A stretch of 64,000 nucleotides of DNA from Nonomuraea roseoviolacea subsp. carminata (GTDB lineage Bacteria; Actinomycetota; Actinomycetes; Streptosporangiales; Streptosporangiaceae): NCBI RefSeq assembly GCF_024172185.1, contig NZ_JAMZEC010000001.1:6169001-6233000 (forward strand), given 5' to 3'. A model generated the notes under the pieces. That model did not search any database and had not been told where the DNA came from. It saw only the letters and a program-made list of their open reading frames with translations. Numbering within the stretch: position 1 is the stretch's first letter; each line of letters opens with the position of its first letter. Of this stretch, positions 17,554 to 26,439 are shown in pieces. Both the position numbers and the translations under genes were made by a program.

Positions 17554-17994
17554 ATGGTCTCCTTATACGAGCACGCCGGCGGGCACCAGGCCCTCCACCG
17601 CTTCGTCGACCTCTTCTACGGCAGCGTCCTGAAGGACCCGCTGCTCCAGCCGCTCTTCGGCGCCGGCCGCCCGCACCACGTCGCGCACCTGACGGCCTTC
17701 ACGGCCGAGACGTTCGGCGGCCCCGACGTCTTCACCCGCGAGATGGGCGGCTTTCCCACTCTCATCGATGCCCATCGGGGGCTGCGCATCCGCGAGGAGC
17801 AGCGTCAGCGCTTCGTCGAGCTGTTCATGGCGGCGGCCGACGACGCCGGGCTGCCGGACGACGCGCCGTTCCGCCAGGCGCTGCGGGAGCACGTCGAGTT
17901 CGGCACGCGGGTGGCCTACCAGAACTCCCACGCCGAGACCGACGACCAGCTCCACCCGCTGCGCGAGGTGCCCCACTGGGACTGGCCCTCCTAG
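17554..17994 (+). CDS. Truncated haemoglobin (globin domain protein)
   Basis: This 146-residue protein has the two-over-two globin layout of group II truncated haemoglobins (GlbO-like). It has an N-terminal YEHAGGHQALHRFVDLFY, an FxxxV-D-type helix (FVDLFYGSVLKDPLLQPLF), and a proximal histidine candidate in AHRGLRI. These proteins bind O2 or NO, often for NO detoxification or oxygen delivery. In GlbO a tryptophan occupies the G8 position; the aligned residue here looks like Phe in RQRFVELF, which would be unusual. The start at 17554 is chosen from family length. Confidence 0.82.
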   Translation: MVSLYEHAGGHQALHRFVDLFYGSVLKDPLLQPLFGAGRPHHVAHLTAFTAETFGGPDVFTREMGGFPTLIDAHRGLRIREEQRQRFVELFMAAADDAGLPDDAPFRQALREHVEFGTRVAYQNSHAETDDQLHPLREVPHWDWPS

Positions 17995-18001
17995 CGCGGG
18001 T

Positions 18002-18388
18002 TCACGACCGCAGATGCCGGGTGTCCACGCGATGCCCCGCGCCTTCGAGGACGCCCACCGCCTCCTCCGCCCTCGGCTCCGGCACGAGGACGAGGTCGGC
18101 GTGGAAGGTCGAGGCGACGAAGACGGGGATCGCCGCCTCGGCCAGCGGCCCGACGACCGCCGCCAGCATGCCGGGGACGTCGAGGTCGTGCGCGCCGGCG
18201 GCGCCGTACAGGCCGATCCAGCGCTCGCCCGAGCCCGACGGCCAGGCCTCGCGGACGACGGTCAGCCCCTCGGGGGCGCGGACCAGCGCGATCCACTCGT
18301 CGTCCTCGGGGAAGGTCGCGTGGGGCAGGTGCTCCACGGCGAAGGCGGACGGGACGACGCTGAGGCGCTGGGCGGTGGGTGACGACAT
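18002..18388 (-). CDS. ACT-domain protein (amino-acid-binding, CASTOR-like)
   Basis: This 128-residue protein fits the small stand-alone ACT-domain family with two ACT-like halves: WIALVRAPEGLTVVREA, then ERWIGLYGAAGAHDLDVPGMLAAVVGPLAEAAIPVFVAST with the family's short hydrophobic beta-alpha pattern, then HADLVLVPEPRAEEA. Such proteins sense amino acids. No catalytic domain is attached. The ATG at 18388 fits homologous length. The gene is convergent with the haemoglobin gene, 7 bp apart. Confidence 0.75.
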   Translation of the reverse strand: MSSPTAQRLSVVPSAFAVEHLPHATFPEDDEWIALVRAPEGLTVVREAWPSGSGERWIGLYGAAGAHDLDVPGMLAAVVGPLAEAAIPVFVASTFHADLVLVPEPRAEEAVGVLEGAGHRVDTRHLRS

Positions 18389-18466
18389 GGCACGTGTCTA
18401 CCACGGCGAGATCACCCGCTAGGGTGTTGGACTCCTGTCGATCGCTGTGGAGGACCTTTGTCCGAG

Positions 18467-19423
18467 ATGTCATCGTCCATGACCAGGCGAGGGCTGCTCG
18501 TGGGCGGCGCCGGGGCCGCCGTCACCGCGCTGCTGAGCGGCAGGGCCGCCGAGGCCACGGCGGGGACCGCGGGCCGGTTCGACCTGGCGGCGCCCGCCAC
18601 CGGCCTGATCTGGAAGAAGGCGCTGTACGACGAGACGGTCCTGCAGTCGTTCGCCTTCGACAACGCCCACGGCCACATCTACACGGTGCAGGTCAAGAAC
18701 GGGGCCGGCAGCTCGGCAGCCGGTCATCTGTGTCTGACGAAGCTCAGCCTCGGCGGCGCGGTGCTCGGGCACATGTACCTCATGGGGTTCGGTCACGGCG
18801 TGCAGATCGGCGTGGAGCCGTCGGGCGGGTCGGCCTACCTGTGGACCGAGACCGGCGCGGTCGCCGACGGGGCCAACGCCTGGGGCAACCGGCTCGCCAG
18901 GTTCGCCTTCGCCTCCGGCCGGACGATCACCCCGACGTCGAGCGGCGTGACGCGGTACGCGCCCGTCACCGGCGCGACCAGCACCACCTGCGCCATCGAC
19001 CCCACCACCGGCCGGCTCGTCATGCGCTACCGCAAGAACGGCGGCTTCCGCTACGCCGTCTTCCCGCTCCAGGCCGTCAGGTCCGGCTCGCGGACCCCCG
19101 TGCGCGACATCGCCCAGCCGGCCGGCCTCGGCACCTTCCAGGGGTACGCGGCCCACGGCGACTACCTCTACCTGCTGGACGGCGACGCCTACGGCCCGGC
19201 CAACCCGGCTCCGGGCAACACCTACCTCACCTGCGTCGACCTGCGTACCGGGCGCACGGTGCAGCGGGCGCTGACCCAGGCGGGCAAGTCGCTGGACTAC
19301 CGCGAGCCGGAGGGCATGGCGATCCAGATCGCCTCGGGCCGGCCCCGGCTCTGCCTCGGCCTGGCCTCGGGCGCCGCCGGGGCCAGGAAGGCGAGCATCT
19401 TCTACAAGACGGCCCTTGTGTGA
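18467..19423 (+). CDS. Tat-exported TagC/phage-baseplate-like propeller protein
   Basis: This protein of about 318 residues starts with a twin-arginine signal (MTRRGLLVGGAGAAVTALL) cleaved after AEATA. The mature part contains W-rich and G-rich beta units (LQSFAFDNAHGHIYTVQV, GFGHGVQIGVEPSGG, TYLTCVDLRTG) that resemble the propeller domain annotated as teichoic-acid biosynthesis protein C or phage receptor-binding propeller. The role is unknown; binding of extracellular carbohydrate is a guess. The start is unsure: GTGGAGGA lies 12 nt before the ATG at 18467 and 3 nt before an in-frame TTG at 18458. There are no phage neighbours. Confidence 0.72.
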   Translation: MSSSMTRRGLLVGGAGAAVTALLSGRAAEATAGTAGRFDLAAPATGLIWKKALYDETVLQSFAFDNAHGHIYTVQVKNGAGSSAAGHLCLTKLSLGGAVLGHMYLMGFGHGVQIGVEPSGGSAYLWTETGAVADGANAWGNRLARFAFASGRTITPTSSGVTRYAPVTGATSTTCAIDPTTGRLVMRYRKNGGFRYAVFPLQAVRSGSRTPVRDIAQPAGLGTFQGYAAHGDYLYLLDGDAYGPANPAPGNTYLTCVDLRTGRTVQRALTQAGKSLDYREPEGMAIQIASGRPRLCLGLASGAAGARKASIFYKTALV

Positions 19424-19447
19424 GGGGCGGCTGTGTGACGAGGGTCG

Positions 19448-20980
19448 TCAGCGCAGCTCACGCTTGAGGATCTTGCCGGTGGCCGTCATGGGCAGGGCGT
19501 CCCTGAACTCCACGACGCGCGGGTACTTGTAGCCCGCCATGTTCTCCCTGCACCAGGCCACCAGTTCGGCCTCGGTGATCGTCGCGCCGGGGGTGCGGAT
19601 GACGTACGCCTTGACCTCCTCGCCGTGCGAGTCGTGGGGCACCCCCACGACCGCGGCGAGCGAGACCGCCTCGTGCGTCAGCAGCACCTCCTCCAGCTCC
19701 CTCGGGTAGACGTTGAACCCGCCCCGGATGATCATGTCCTTGGCCCGGTCGATAATCGCGTAGTAGCCGTCGGCGTCGCGGGTGGCGATGTCGCCGGTGC
19801 GGAACCAGCCGTCGCGCAGCACCTCGGCCGTCGCCTCGGGCCGGCCGTAGTAGCCCTTCATGACGTTGTGGCCGCGGATCGCGATCTCGCCCGGCTCGTC
19901 CTCGACCGTCTTCCACTCGGCGTCGACGAGCCGCATCTCCACCCCCCAGATCGGGGTGCCGACCGTGCCCGGCTTGGTGGGGCGGCCCGGCTGGTTGAAG
20001 CTGGCCACCGGCGAGGTCTCCGACAGGCCGTACCCCTCCAGGATCGGGACGCCGAAGGTGCGCTCGAAGTCCTTCAGCACCTCCACCGGCGAGGACGAGC
20101 CGCCCGCGACCGCCGTCCGGAGCGTGGCCGGCGCCTCGCCGCCGTCCGCGTGGATCTTCGTCAGCAGCGCCCAGTACATCGTCGGCACGCCCGCGAAGAA
20201 CGTGACGCCCTCGCGGCGCATCAGCTCCAGCGCCTCGCCCGGCTCGAAGCGCGGCATGAGCACGACGGCGGCGCGCCGCCGGAAGCCGACGTTCATGACC
20301 ACCGTCTGGCCGAAGGAGTGGAACAGCGGCAGCACCGCGAGGTAGACGTCACGCTCGATGTCGCGCTCGAACATCTGGTCGCAGACCAGGGTGTTCATCA
20401 GCATGTTCTGGTGGCTCAGCTCGGCGCCCTTGGGCTGCCCGGTGGTGCCCGAGGTGTAGAGGATCACCGCGGTGTCGTCGGGGGCGGTCGCCGCGGTCTC
20501 GAACGTGCCGGGCATGCCGTCCAGGGCCGCCCAGAACGACTCGCCGTACTCCGACTCGGTGGCCAGCGGCGTGGCGGGCAGCACGAAGAAGTGCTCGCAC
20601 CCCTCGGCGGCCTCGAAACCGGCCCGGCCGCGCTCGCCCAGCGGCAGCTCGGGCGTGCCCTCGAAGCAGAACAGCGCCTTGGCGTCGCTGTCGTCGAGAT
20701 GGTAGGCGATCTCGCGCGGCTGGAGCAGCACGTTCAGCGGCACGACGGCGGCACCGGCCTTGAGGATGCCGTAGTAGACGAACGGGAAGTACGGCAGGTT
20801 GGGGCAGGCCAGCGCCACCTTGTCGCCCGGGCCGACGCCGCGCGACACCAGCAGGTTGGCGACCTGGTTGGCGACCGTGTCCACCATCGAGTACGGCAGG
20901 CGCATGTCGCCGAAGACGACCGCGACGCCGTCCGGGTTGTTCCTGGCGCTGTCCTCCAGCACGACGGACAGGTTGAGCAT
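19448..20980 (-). CDS. Acyl-CoA ligase (AMP-binding, FadD-like)
   Basis: This 510-residue ANL-superfamily enzyme activates a carboxylic acid as acyl-AMP and then acyl-CoA. The P-loop motif is YTSGTTGQPKG, followed by GYGLSETSPV, GEIAIRGHNVMKGYYG, DGWFRTGDIATRD, DRAKDMIIRGGFNVYPRELEE and the C-terminal catalytic lysine in TATGKILKREL. The ATG at 20980 follows GGGAGGAAGGCGAC; further upstream codons read through the promoter. It is divergent from a GMC oxidoreductase, with a palindromic operator between, and may supply CoA esters to the nearby lipid-oxidising enzymes. The chain-length preference is unknown. Confidence 0.88.
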   Translation of the reverse strand: MLNLSVVLEDSARNNPDGVAVVFGDMRLPYSMVDTVANQVANLLVSRGVGPGDKVALACPNLPYFPFVYYGILKAGAAVVPLNVLLQPREIAYHLDDSDAKALFCFEGTPELPLGERGRAGFEAAEGCEHFFVLPATPLATESEYGESFWAALDGMPGTFETAATAPDDTAVILYTSGTTGQPKGAELSHQNMLMNTLVCDQMFERDIERDVYLAVLPLFHSFGQTVVMNVGFRRRAAVVLMPRFEPGEALELMRREGVTFFAGVPTMYWALLTKIHADGGEAPATLRTAVAGGSSSPVEVLKDFERTFGVPILEGYGLSETSPVASFNQPGRPTKPGTVGTPIWGVEMRLVDAEWKTVEDEPGEIAIRGHNVMKGYYGRPEATAEVLRDGWFRTGDIATRDADGYYAIIDRAKDMIIRGGFNVYPRELEEVLLTHEAVSLAAVVGVPHDSHGEEVKAYVIRTPGATITEAELVAWCRENMAGYKYPRVVEFRDALPMTATGKILKRELR

Positions 20981-21039
20981 GTCGCCTTCCTCCCTCTGCG
21001 CAGCCTCAGCGACCTCGCCGCCATCTTCGCAGGACGGCA

Positions 21040-21055
21040 TACCGACCGGTAGGTA
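21040..21055. promoter_or_regulatory. Candidate TetR-type operator in a divergent promoter
   Basis: TACCGACCGGTAGGTA is palindromic at 7 of 8 paired positions. It sits 59 bp from the acyl-CoA ligase start and 83 bp from the GMC oxidoreductase start, so one repressor could control both genes. No regulator gene is adjacent. Confidence 0.65.
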
Positions 21056-21138
21056 GCAAGGGTCACAAGTGGATATGGACGCCTCCGGCCGCCTGGAGTA
21101 TTCAGGTACCACGTCACTCACGCCTGCGGAGGAACCAC

Positions 21139-22704
21139 ATGGAGTACGACTACGTGATCGTCGGCGCGGGGTCGGCGGGGTGCGTGCTGGCCGGACGGCT
21201 GTCGGCCGACCCCGGGGTGAGTGTGGCGCTGGTCGAGGCGGGCGGCCAGGACGACAAGCTGGAGATCCGCATGCCGGCGGCGTTCAACAAGCTGTTCAAG
21301 ACCGCCTACGACTGGAACTACACCACCGCCAAGCAGTCCGAGATGTCCGGCCGCGAGCTGTACTGGCCGCGCGGCCGGGTGGTCGGCGGCTCCTCCTCGA
21401 TCAACGCGCAGATGTGGGTGCGCGGCGGCCGCCTCGACTACGACCAGTGGGGGGTGCCCGGCTGGTCCTACGACGAGGTGCTGCCGTACTTCCGGCGGGC
21501 CGAGCACCGCGAGGGCGGCAACGCGGGCGGCGTGTACGGCACCGACGGCCCCCTGTACGTCTCGGAGCTGCGCAGCCCCAACGTCACCACGGCCGCCTTC
21601 CTCCAGGCGTGCGACGAGCTGGGCCTGACCCGGCTGCCCGAGCTGAACGGCCCCAGCAACGAGGGCTACAGCCCCACCCCCGTCAACCAGCACCGGGGCC
21701 GCCGGTGGAGCGCCGCCGACGCCTACCTGCGTCCCGCCCTCAAGCGGCCGAACCTCACCCTCGTCACGGGCGCGACCGTGGACCGGGTGCTGTTCGACGG
21801 CCGGCGCGCCGTCGGCATCGAGCACGACGGCGGCGCCCAGCTGCGGGCCCGGCGCGAGGTGATCCTGGCCGCGGGCGCGATCGGCTCGCCGTACCTGCTC
21901 ATGCGCTCGGGCGTGGGCGCGGCGGCCGAGCTGCGCGACGCGGGCGTGCCCGTGGTGCGCGACCTGCCCGAGGTCGGCAAGAACCTCCAGGACCACCTGT
22001 CGTCGGGGGTGATCGTCCGGTGCCGGCAGCCGGTGACGCTCAGCAAGGCCGAGTCCGTGAGCAACCTGCTGCGCTACCTCGTGCTGCGCTCCGGCATGCT
22101 CACCACGAACGTGGGGGAGGCCGTCGCGTTCGTCCGCACCTCGCCGGAGGAGCCGGCGCCGGACATCGAGCTCATCTTCGCGCCGGGCCCGTTCGTCGAC
22201 CACGGGCTCACCCCGCCGACCGGCCACGCGATGACCGTCGGCGTGGTGCTGCTCCAGCCCGAGAGCCGCGGCCGGGTCGGGCTGAACGGGCGCGACGTGG
22301 TCGTCGACCCCGGCTACCTCACCCGGGAGGCCGACCTCAGGCGGATGGTCGCCGGGCTGAAGACGGCCAAGCAGATCTTCGCCACCAGCGCGATGCGGCC
22401 GTACGCGGACGGGCCGATGCCGCCCTACGACGGCCCGGAGAGCGACGAGGAGCTCGCCCGGTGGGTGCGCGAGCGCGGCGAGACGCTCTACCACCCGGTC
22501 GGCACCTGCCGGATGGGTGTGGACGACGCCTCGGTCGTGGACCCGGAGCTGCGGGTGCGCGGCGTCGAGGGGCTGCGCGTCGCCGACGCCTCGATCATGC
22601 CGACGCTCAATCGCGGCCACACCCACGCCCCGGCCATAATGATCGGGGAGAAGGCCGCCGATCTGCTCCTGGCGGCCCGTGCCCGGCCCGACTCCTTGAC
22701 GTAA
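21139..22704 (+). CDS. GMC-family FAD oxidoreductase (choline/alcohol dehydrogenase-like)
   Basis: This 521-residue flavoenzyme shows the N-terminal dinucleotide motif YVIVGAGSAGCVLAGRL, the GMC signature region RGRVVGGSSSINAQMWVRG, LAAGAIGSPYLLMRSGVG, and the C-terminal catalytic His region with HPVGTCRMG and NRGHTHAPAIMIGEKAADLL. Such enzymes oxidise alcohols. GGAGGAACCAC precedes the ATG. The P450 start lies 28 bp after the stop, and the shared P450 promoter element begins inside its last two codons. It may oxidise an alcohol made by the P450; the substrate is not known. Confidence 0.88.
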   Translation: MEYDYVIVGAGSAGCVLAGRLSADPGVSVALVEAGGQDDKLEIRMPAAFNKLFKTAYDWNYTTAKQSEMSGRELYWPRGRVVGGSSSINAQMWVRGGRLDYDQWGVPGWSYDEVLPYFRRAEHREGGNAGGVYGTDGPLYVSELRSPNVTTAAFLQACDELGLTRLPELNGPSNEGYSPTPVNQHRGRRWSAADAYLRPALKRPNLTLVTGATVDRVLFDGRRAVGIEHDGGAQLRARREVILAAGAIGSPYLLMRSGVGAAAELRDAGVPVVRDLPEVGKNLQDHLSSGVIVRCRQPVTLSKAESVSNLLRYLVLRSGMLTTNVGEAVAFVRTSPEEPAPDIELIFAPGPFVDHGLTPPTGHAMTVGVVLLQPESRGRVGLNGRDVVVDPGYLTREADLRRMVAGLKTAKQIFATSAMRPYADGPMPPYDGPESDEELARWVRERGETLYHPVGTCRMGVDDASVVDPELRVRGVEGLRVADASIMPTLNRGHTHAPAIMIGEKAADLLLAARARPDSLT

Positions 22705-22716
22705 GTGACCACTTGC
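22696..22716 (+). promoter_or_regulatory. Shared 21-nt element upstream of the first P450
   Basis: TTGACGTAAGT followed by three variable bases and CACTTGC. The same element recurs at 26463-26483 before the second P450, with only three central differences. It contains the inverted repeat AAGTG-AC-CACTT. It begins with a good -35 hexamer (TTGACG) 37 nt before the ATG, which would place the transcription start near the start codon, so the palindrome may lie in the spacer of a leaderless promoter. Confidence 0.68.
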
Positions 22717-22732
22717 ACAAGGCTTTGCGGTT

Positions 22733-23986
22733 ATGACCATCTCCGCCGACATGGACCTGTCGCAGCTTCCGTTCTGGTCGCTTCCGCAGGCCCACCGCAT
22801 GGAGACCTTCCGCCGGCTGCGCGCCCTCGACCAGCCCCGGTTCGTGCCGGAGCAGCCGGTGCCGTTCATCAAGAGCGGCGCGGGATACTACGCGCTCGTG
22901 CGGCACGCCGACGTGGTCGAGGCGAGCCGCACGCCCGAGGTGTTCAGCAGCGAGCCCTGCTCCAACAGCATCCCGGACATGCCGCGCTGGCTGGCCGTCT
23001 ACTTCGGCTCGATGATCAACATGGACGACCCGAGGCACGCCCGGCTGCGCCGCATCGTCTCGCGCGCCTTCACCCCGCGCGTCCTCGCCAAGATGGAGGA
23101 GGACCTGGAGCGGGCCGCCGCCGAGATCGTGGACCAGGCGATCAAGGAGGGGCCGGGCGACTTCGTCACCCAGGTCGCCGCCAGGCTCCCGGTGCGCGTC
23201 ATCTGCGACATGATGGGCGTCCCGCCCGCCCTGCACGACCTGGTGCTGCGCCGCACCAACGTCATCCTCGGCAACGCCGACCCCGAGTACACCGGCATTG
23301 GGCCCGAGCTCACCCGCCTCAACGTGGCGCGCGGGCTGGCCCGGCTCATCCACGCCGGCTACTCGCTCAACCGGCTGGCCGCCCGCCTCGGCGACGAGCG
23401 GCGCAAGCGGCCGACCGGCGACCTGGTCAGCCTTCTCGTCAACGGCGAGGAGCGGCTCACCTCGCAGGAGCTCGGCTCGTTCTTCATCCTGCTCGTGGTG
23501 GCCGGCAGCGAGACCACGCGCAACGCCATCGCCCACGGGCTCAAGCTCCTCACCGACCATCCCGACCAGCGGCGGCTGCTGACGGACAACTTCGAGGGGC
23601 TCATCGGCAGGGCGTGCGACGAGATCATCCGCTACGCCACGCCGGTGATCCAGTTCCGCCGCACGGTCACGCGCGAGCACGTCATGAACGGCATGCGCTA
23701 CCGCCCGGGCGACAAGGTGCTGCTGTTCTACAACTCGGCCAACCGCGACGAGGCCGTCTTCCGCGACCCCGACGCCTTCGACCTCACCCGCGACCCCAAC
23801 CCGCACGTCGGGTTCGGCGGCCCCGGGCCGCACCACTGCCTGGGCGCCCACCTGGCGCGCCGGGAGATGACGGTGATGTTCCGGGAGCTGTTCACGCGGC
23901 TGCCGGACATCCGTTCGGTGGGGGAGCCCGACTATCTGCTGTCGAACTTCATCAACGGGATCAAGCACCTGCGCTACGCCTACTGA
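22733..23986 (+). CDS. Cytochrome P450, CYP124-like
   Basis: This 417-residue soluble P450 has an I-helix VVAGSETTRNAIAHG and a heme loop FGGPGPHHCLGAHLARRE with the proximal cysteine at about 369. The sequence YFGSMINMDDPRHARL, IVSRAFTP, VICDMMG and FINGIKHL closely follow mycobacterial CYP124, which omega-hydroxylates methyl-branched lipids; the same phrases occur in the second P450 at 26499. No ferredoxin or reductase gene is nearby. It lies 28 bp after the GMC oxidoreductase and probably acts with it and the acyl-CoA ligase on a lipid or terpenoid. Confidence 0.9.
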   Translation: MTISADMDLSQLPFWSLPQAHRMETFRRLRALDQPRFVPEQPVPFIKSGAGYYALVRHADVVEASRTPEVFSSEPCSNSIPDMPRWLAVYFGSMINMDDPRHARLRRIVSRAFTPRVLAKMEEDLERAAAEIVDQAIKEGPGDFVTQVAARLPVRVICDMMGVPPALHDLVLRRTNVILGNADPEYTGIGPELTRLNVARGLARLIHAGYSLNRLAARLGDERRKRPTGDLVSLLVNGEERLTSQELGSFFILLVVAGSETTRNAIAHGLKLLTDHPDQRRLLTDNFEGLIGRACDEIIRYATPVIQFRRTVTREHVMNGMRYRPGDKVLLFYNSANRDEAVFRDPDAFDLTRDPNPHVGFGGPGPHHCLGAHLARREMTVMFRELFTRLPDIRSVGEPDYLLSNFINGIKHLRYAY

Positions 23987-24033
23987 GCACTTCCTGGACG
24001 CTTTCGGCCAAGCGGGTGCTAGGTTTCGCAGTC

Positions 24034-24870
24034 ATGGAGATCAGGACGATCCACGCCAACGGGGTGGAGTTCGCGTATCTTGCCGTGGGTGAGGGGCCGC
24101 TGGCGCTGTGCCTGCACGGGTTCCCCGACACCGCGCACACCTGGCGGCACCTCATGCCGGCGCTGGCCGGGCGGGGCTACCGGGTGGTGGCGCCGTTCAT
24201 GCGCGGCTACGCGCCGACCGAGGTCCCCGCCGACGCGGCGTACGAGGGCGCGGCGCTGGCCGCCGACGTGGCCGCCCTGCACGAGGAGCTCGGCGGCGAC
24301 GAGCGCGCCGTGGTGGTCGGCCACGACTGGGGCGCCTTCCCGGTGTACCACCTCGGCGGGCGCTTCCGCCGGTCCGTGGCCATGGCGGCACCGCCGCTCG
24401 GCGCGATGTCCGGCTCGTTCTTCACCTATGAGCAGCTCAAGCGCTCCTTCTACGTGTTCCTCTTCCAGACCGGGCTCGCCGAGACCGCGGCGGCCGCGCC
24501 CGGCTTCCTGGAGGGGCTGTGGCGCGACTGGTCGCCCGGCTACGACGCGGGGCGGGACCTCGAGTTCGTCCGCCGCAGCCTCGGCCGGCCCGCCAACCTG
24601 GCCGCCGCCATCGGCTACTACCGGGCCATGCTCGGCACCACGCCGCCCTCGGGCCGCCATCCCGACCCGGAGCCCACGACCGGGCCGGTGCTCTACCTGC
24701 ACGGCGGGCAGGACGGCTGCCTCGACCCCGGCGTGGCCGAGGCCGTGCCGGAGCACCTGCCGGCGGGCTCGCGCGCGGCCACCGTGGCCGGGGCCGGCCA
24801 CTTCCTCCACCTGGAACGGCCGGACGAGGTCAACCGGCTCATCCTGGACTGGCTCGGCCCCGCCTCCTGA
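24034..24870 (+). CDS. Alpha/beta hydrolase, epoxide-hydrolase-like
   Basis: This 278-residue alpha/beta-hydrolase has an aspartate at the nucleophile position (GHDWGAF, D98) rather than serine, as in epoxide hydrolases and haloalkane dehalogenases. HGFPDTAHTW forms the oxyanion-hole region and GAGHFLHLERP carries the catalytic His256. A Tyr-containing cap (YYRAM) favours epoxide hydrolase over dehalogenase. It lies 47 bp after the P450 and could open epoxides the P450 makes; this is inference. The start at 24034 is fixed by family length; no strong ribosome-binding site is present. Confidence 0.85.
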   Translation: MEIRTIHANGVEFAYLAVGEGPLALCLHGFPDTAHTWRHLMPALAGRGYRVVAPFMRGYAPTEVPADAAYEGAALAADVAALHEELGGDERAVVVGHDWGAFPVYHLGGRFRRSVAMAAPPLGAMSGSFFTYEQLKRSFYVFLFQTGLAETAAAAPGFLEGLWRDWSPGYDAGRDLEFVRRSLGRPANLAAAIGYYRAMLGTTPPSGRHPDPEPTTGPVLYLHGGQDGCLDPGVAEAVPEHLPAGSRAATVAGAGHFLHLERPDEVNRLILDWLGPAS

Positions 24871-24978
24871 CACCCGCCTGTCCCGGCACGGGTTGCGCTC
24901 ACTGGCGGGTCACGCTCACCGGCGCGGCGCCCCCTGCGCGGGTCAGCGGCGGCGCTCCGACGGGGCCGGGTTCGTGGG
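24871..24978. repeat. Degenerate repeats between the hydrolase and the methyltransferase gene
   Basis: On the minus strand, after the methyltransferase stop, variants of CGCCGCCACTGACCCACGAA recur (CGCCGCCGCTGACCCGCGCA and GTGAGCGTGACCCGCCAGTG). They resemble its own last codons and stop. No gene is seen here. Confidence 0.5.
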
Positions 24979-26259
24979 TCAGTGGCGGCGCCGTGACGGG
25001 CGGAGGACCGCGAGGAGCGGGTGCCTCCCCGACAGGGACACCTCGATTGCCCGCTCCACGCGGAAGCCGTCCGGCACGTCTCCGGCCAGGGTCACCACCA
25101 GCCCGCCGGGCGCCAGCACCCGCCGCACCTCCCGCCACAGCAGCCCGCCGTCCCGTGCCAGCAGCCCGGCAGCGGTGACCTGCCGGCCCCAGGGCGGGTT
25201 CACCAGCACCCGGTCCACGCTCCCCGAGGGCAGGGGCAGGCGGCCCGCGTCGCCGACGACGGGGGTCATGGCCACCCCGGCCCGCCGGGCGTTGGCCGTG
25301 GCGGCCCGTACGGAGGCGGGGGAGCGGTCGATCCCGGCCAGACGGGCGCGCGGCGCCAGCAGTCCGGCTTCCACCAGCGTCGTCCCCGCCCCGCAGCACG
25401 GGTCCAGCACGACCGGGTCCGACCCCCGCCCGTGGTCGCGGCCCGCTTCGGCACGGATCGCATCGGCCGGCCCCGCCGCGGTGAGGCCGGTTGTGGTGAG
25501 CCCGGCGTCGGTGAGGCCCGCGAGCGTGGCCATGGCGGCGGCCAGCGGCGGGTGCAGGGTGCCGGGAATCGAGTCCTCCTTGTACGGCCGGCGGTGCAGC
25601 GGCCGCTCGCCCAGCCGTACGGCGATGACCGCCTGGTCGTCCTCGATGGTGACCCGCCACGGCACCGCGCCCGGCGGCGGCGCCACGCCGCCCGCGCGGG
25701 AGTGGTACGGCACCCCGAGCGCCCGCGACAGCCCGGCGCCCACGGCGTCCTCGACGTCGAAGCGGCTGTAGGAGCGCCGCCCCACGAACGTCGCCGACAC
25801 CTCGATCGGCCGCTTCCCGTCACCCGACCCGCAGAACGGCTCCGACGTCTCGACCGGCCGCTTCCCGTCACCCGACCCGCAGAACGGCTCCGACGTCTCG
25901 ACCGGTCACCCGCCACCACTTGACGCGCAGCACATCACTGGCGCCTCGGCCGGCCGTCCCCTGTCATCTGCGGTACGGGCAGAGCGGCGGAGCGCCAGCG
26001 CCGCGCCGGCGTCGGCGTTCTCGGCGGCCCGCCGCAGGCGCTCCAGCGCGCCGCGGCCCGCCCCGACGCCGTCCACGACGGCCGCCACCAGCAGCACGTC
26101 GTCGGCCGTCCGCAGTCTCAGCAGACCGGGTCCGGATGAGGGCGCCTCGAACCACACCTCGCGGTGGCGCAGCCTGCGCACGATGCCCAGCTTCATGATT
26201 TCCGCGGCCACCAGGGGCTCGATGCCACGCACCGCCCTGGCCACGGCGAATGCACGCAC
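24979..26259 (-). pseudogene. THUMP-type RNA/nucleic-acid methyltransferase interrupted by an in-frame TGA
   Basis: One reading frame spans 1281 bp. The N-terminal 117 codons (start GTG at 26259 after GGAGAAGGACAC) resemble a THUMP domain (ARAVRGIEPLVAAEIMKLG, LRTADDVLLVAAVVDG). A TGA at 25906-25908 follows, then two 16-codon tandem repeats in the same frame, then the methyltransferase half (FVGRRSYSRFDVEDAVG, DPCCGAGTTLVEAG, VLVNPPWGRQV with the NPPW motif). The family modifies guanosine in tRNA or rRNA. Either the gene is broken by this stop, or the C-terminal half is made separately from the GTG at 25800, which lacks a strong ribosome-binding site. A sequencing error is also possible. Confidence 0.78.
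25810..25905. repeat. Two identical 48-bp tandem repeats inside the methyltransferase gene
   Basis: 25810-25857 and 25858-25905 are identical. In the gene frame each encodes 16 residues (PVETSEPFCGSGDGKR), placed between the TGA and the catalytic domain. The length is a multiple of three, so the duplication itself did not shift the frame. Confidence 0.9.
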
Positions 26260-26439
26260 GTGTCCTTCTCCAACGTCGCGACCCGGGACGGCCTCTGGCC
26301 GCCCCGCATCGCCGGCGGTGGGTCGTGCCGCGACCCGCCGGCGGGTCGTTAACGGAGGAAGAAGAACTGCTGCACGCGCTCATGCTAGCGACCACCAGCC
26401 GCACGGGCGAAAAGGTTTTTCGCGACTTTACGGACAGAA

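Noticed and set aside
18467..19423. Prophage remnant because of the baseplate/TagC-like protein
   Set aside because: No other phage gene is nearby and the protein has a Tat signal.
25906..25908. TGA as selenocysteine codon in the methyltransferase
   Set aside because: No SECIS-like hairpin is evident, the residue lies outside the catalytic core, and no family member is a known selenoprotein.
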